64,000 bases of DNA from Pomphorhynchus laevis (taxonomy: Eukaryota > Acanthocephala > Palaeacanthocephala > Echinorhynchida > Pomphorhynchidae). Below the pieces are notes generated by a model. That model was given only the letters and a program-made list of their open reading frames with translations. It searched no databases and was not told the DNA's origin. The DNA lies in contig WNNJ02000417.1 in NCBI GenBank assembly GCA_012934845.2, positions 1 through 64,000 of the forward strand, in the 5' to 3' direction. Position numbers and translations under genes: made by a program. Below, piece after piece: positions 63,710-64,000 of the stretch; positions within the stretch are counted from its first letter, which is position 1; each line of letters starts with the position of its first letter.

Positions 63710-64000
63710 CTAGTTTTAATAAAAGAATTTAAAACCTTTTAATTTCAAATTCATAACATCAAAAGATATAATTAGATTATTAAAATTCTAACAAGATTTA
63801 AAAGTGTTTGAATTTATTAAAATTTAAATTAATTAAAATTCAAAATTTTTACATTTAAAATTTACATTTAAGTTACTATAATCAACTGAAGAAATCAACT
63901 GGAGAAAAATCAACTAATATAATGTATATTTTGGTTAAAGATAAAATTGATAAAACTAAATTAATTAAAATGTTAATTAATTAACATTTGTGTGGATTAG

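Noticed and set aside
1-64000. LTR retrotransposons, Polintons or CRISPR arrays
   Set aside because: No integrase, protease, capsid, DNA polymerase B or long terminal direct repeats were seen; every RT found has PLE or LINE motifs, and no regularly spaced repeats occur.
63710-64000. Upstream RRM1 exon of the Spen-like gene
   Set aside because: No frame with an RNP2-like strand and a matching splice site was found in this AT-rich end.

Overview
This is animal nuclear DNA, not prokaryotic. It is strongly AT-rich, it holds multi-exon genes with consistent splice phases and very short introns (about 45-60 bp), and most of it is decayed non-LTR and Penelope-like retroelement (PLE) sequence. The mix of families (Naiad-type PLEs, canonical PLEs, L2/CR1-like LINEs, and LINE-like elements with a C-terminal restriction-like endonuclease) fits an invertebrate with fast-evolving proteins. 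The sequence does not let me name the species. I saw no LTR retrovirus, Polinton, CRISPR array, tRNA or rRNA gene.

Host genes. All well-supported host exons but one lie on the minus strand. (1) A Spen-family RNA-binding protein gene runs from about 63.7 kb down to at least 41.6 kb and perhaps 36.3 kb. It has RRM1 (63.45-63.71 kb), RRM2 (split across 63.1-62.85 and 45.78 kb), RRM3 and the start of RRM4 (42.61-42.21 kb), and probable downstream exons. One RRM2 intron is about 17 kb long and is full of retroelements. (2) A two-exon 3' gene end lies at 34.13-34.52 kb. (3) An unrecognised gene runs from 21.5 to 14.94 kb, with a 4.8 kb intron filled by Naiad copies. (4) An unrecognised gene with micro-introns lies at 13.46-12.48 kb. 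(5) A single plus-strand exon at 62.0 kb resembles the zinc-ribbon of Mio (GATOR2) and sits between two PLE 3' tails.

Mobile DNA. 0-11 kb: Naiad termini, a nearly complete Naiad (2.6-5.46 kb) and an L2-like LINE (5.46-9.3 kb). 11.5-12.1 kb: canonical PLE endonuclease. 15.4-19.0 kb: Naiad pieces in both orientations. 22-30 kb: CR1-like LINEs. 30.9-32.3 kb: tandem Naiad 3' ends. 32.3-33.3 and 38.5-40.3 kb: endonuclease-bearing LINEs. 43.7-45.1 kb: a rearranged Naiad. 48.8-53.1 kb: the best-preserved L2-like LINE. 53.1-54.3 kb: canonical PLE. 55.6-57.3 kb: scrambled L2 pieces. 57.3-62.5 kb: a PLE graveyard with tandem endonuclease copies and two endonuclease-LINE 3' fragments.

Most notable signals. 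First, a PLE with its GIY-YIG endonuclease N-terminal to the RT (the Naiad layout), whose 3' UTR carries a conserved pseudoknot-plus-hairpin with compensating changes between copies. Second, the contrast between ~50 bp introns and a 17 kb retroelement-filled intron that divides one RRM. Third, an unusual density of perfect 12-20 bp inverted repeats with spacers of only a few bases.
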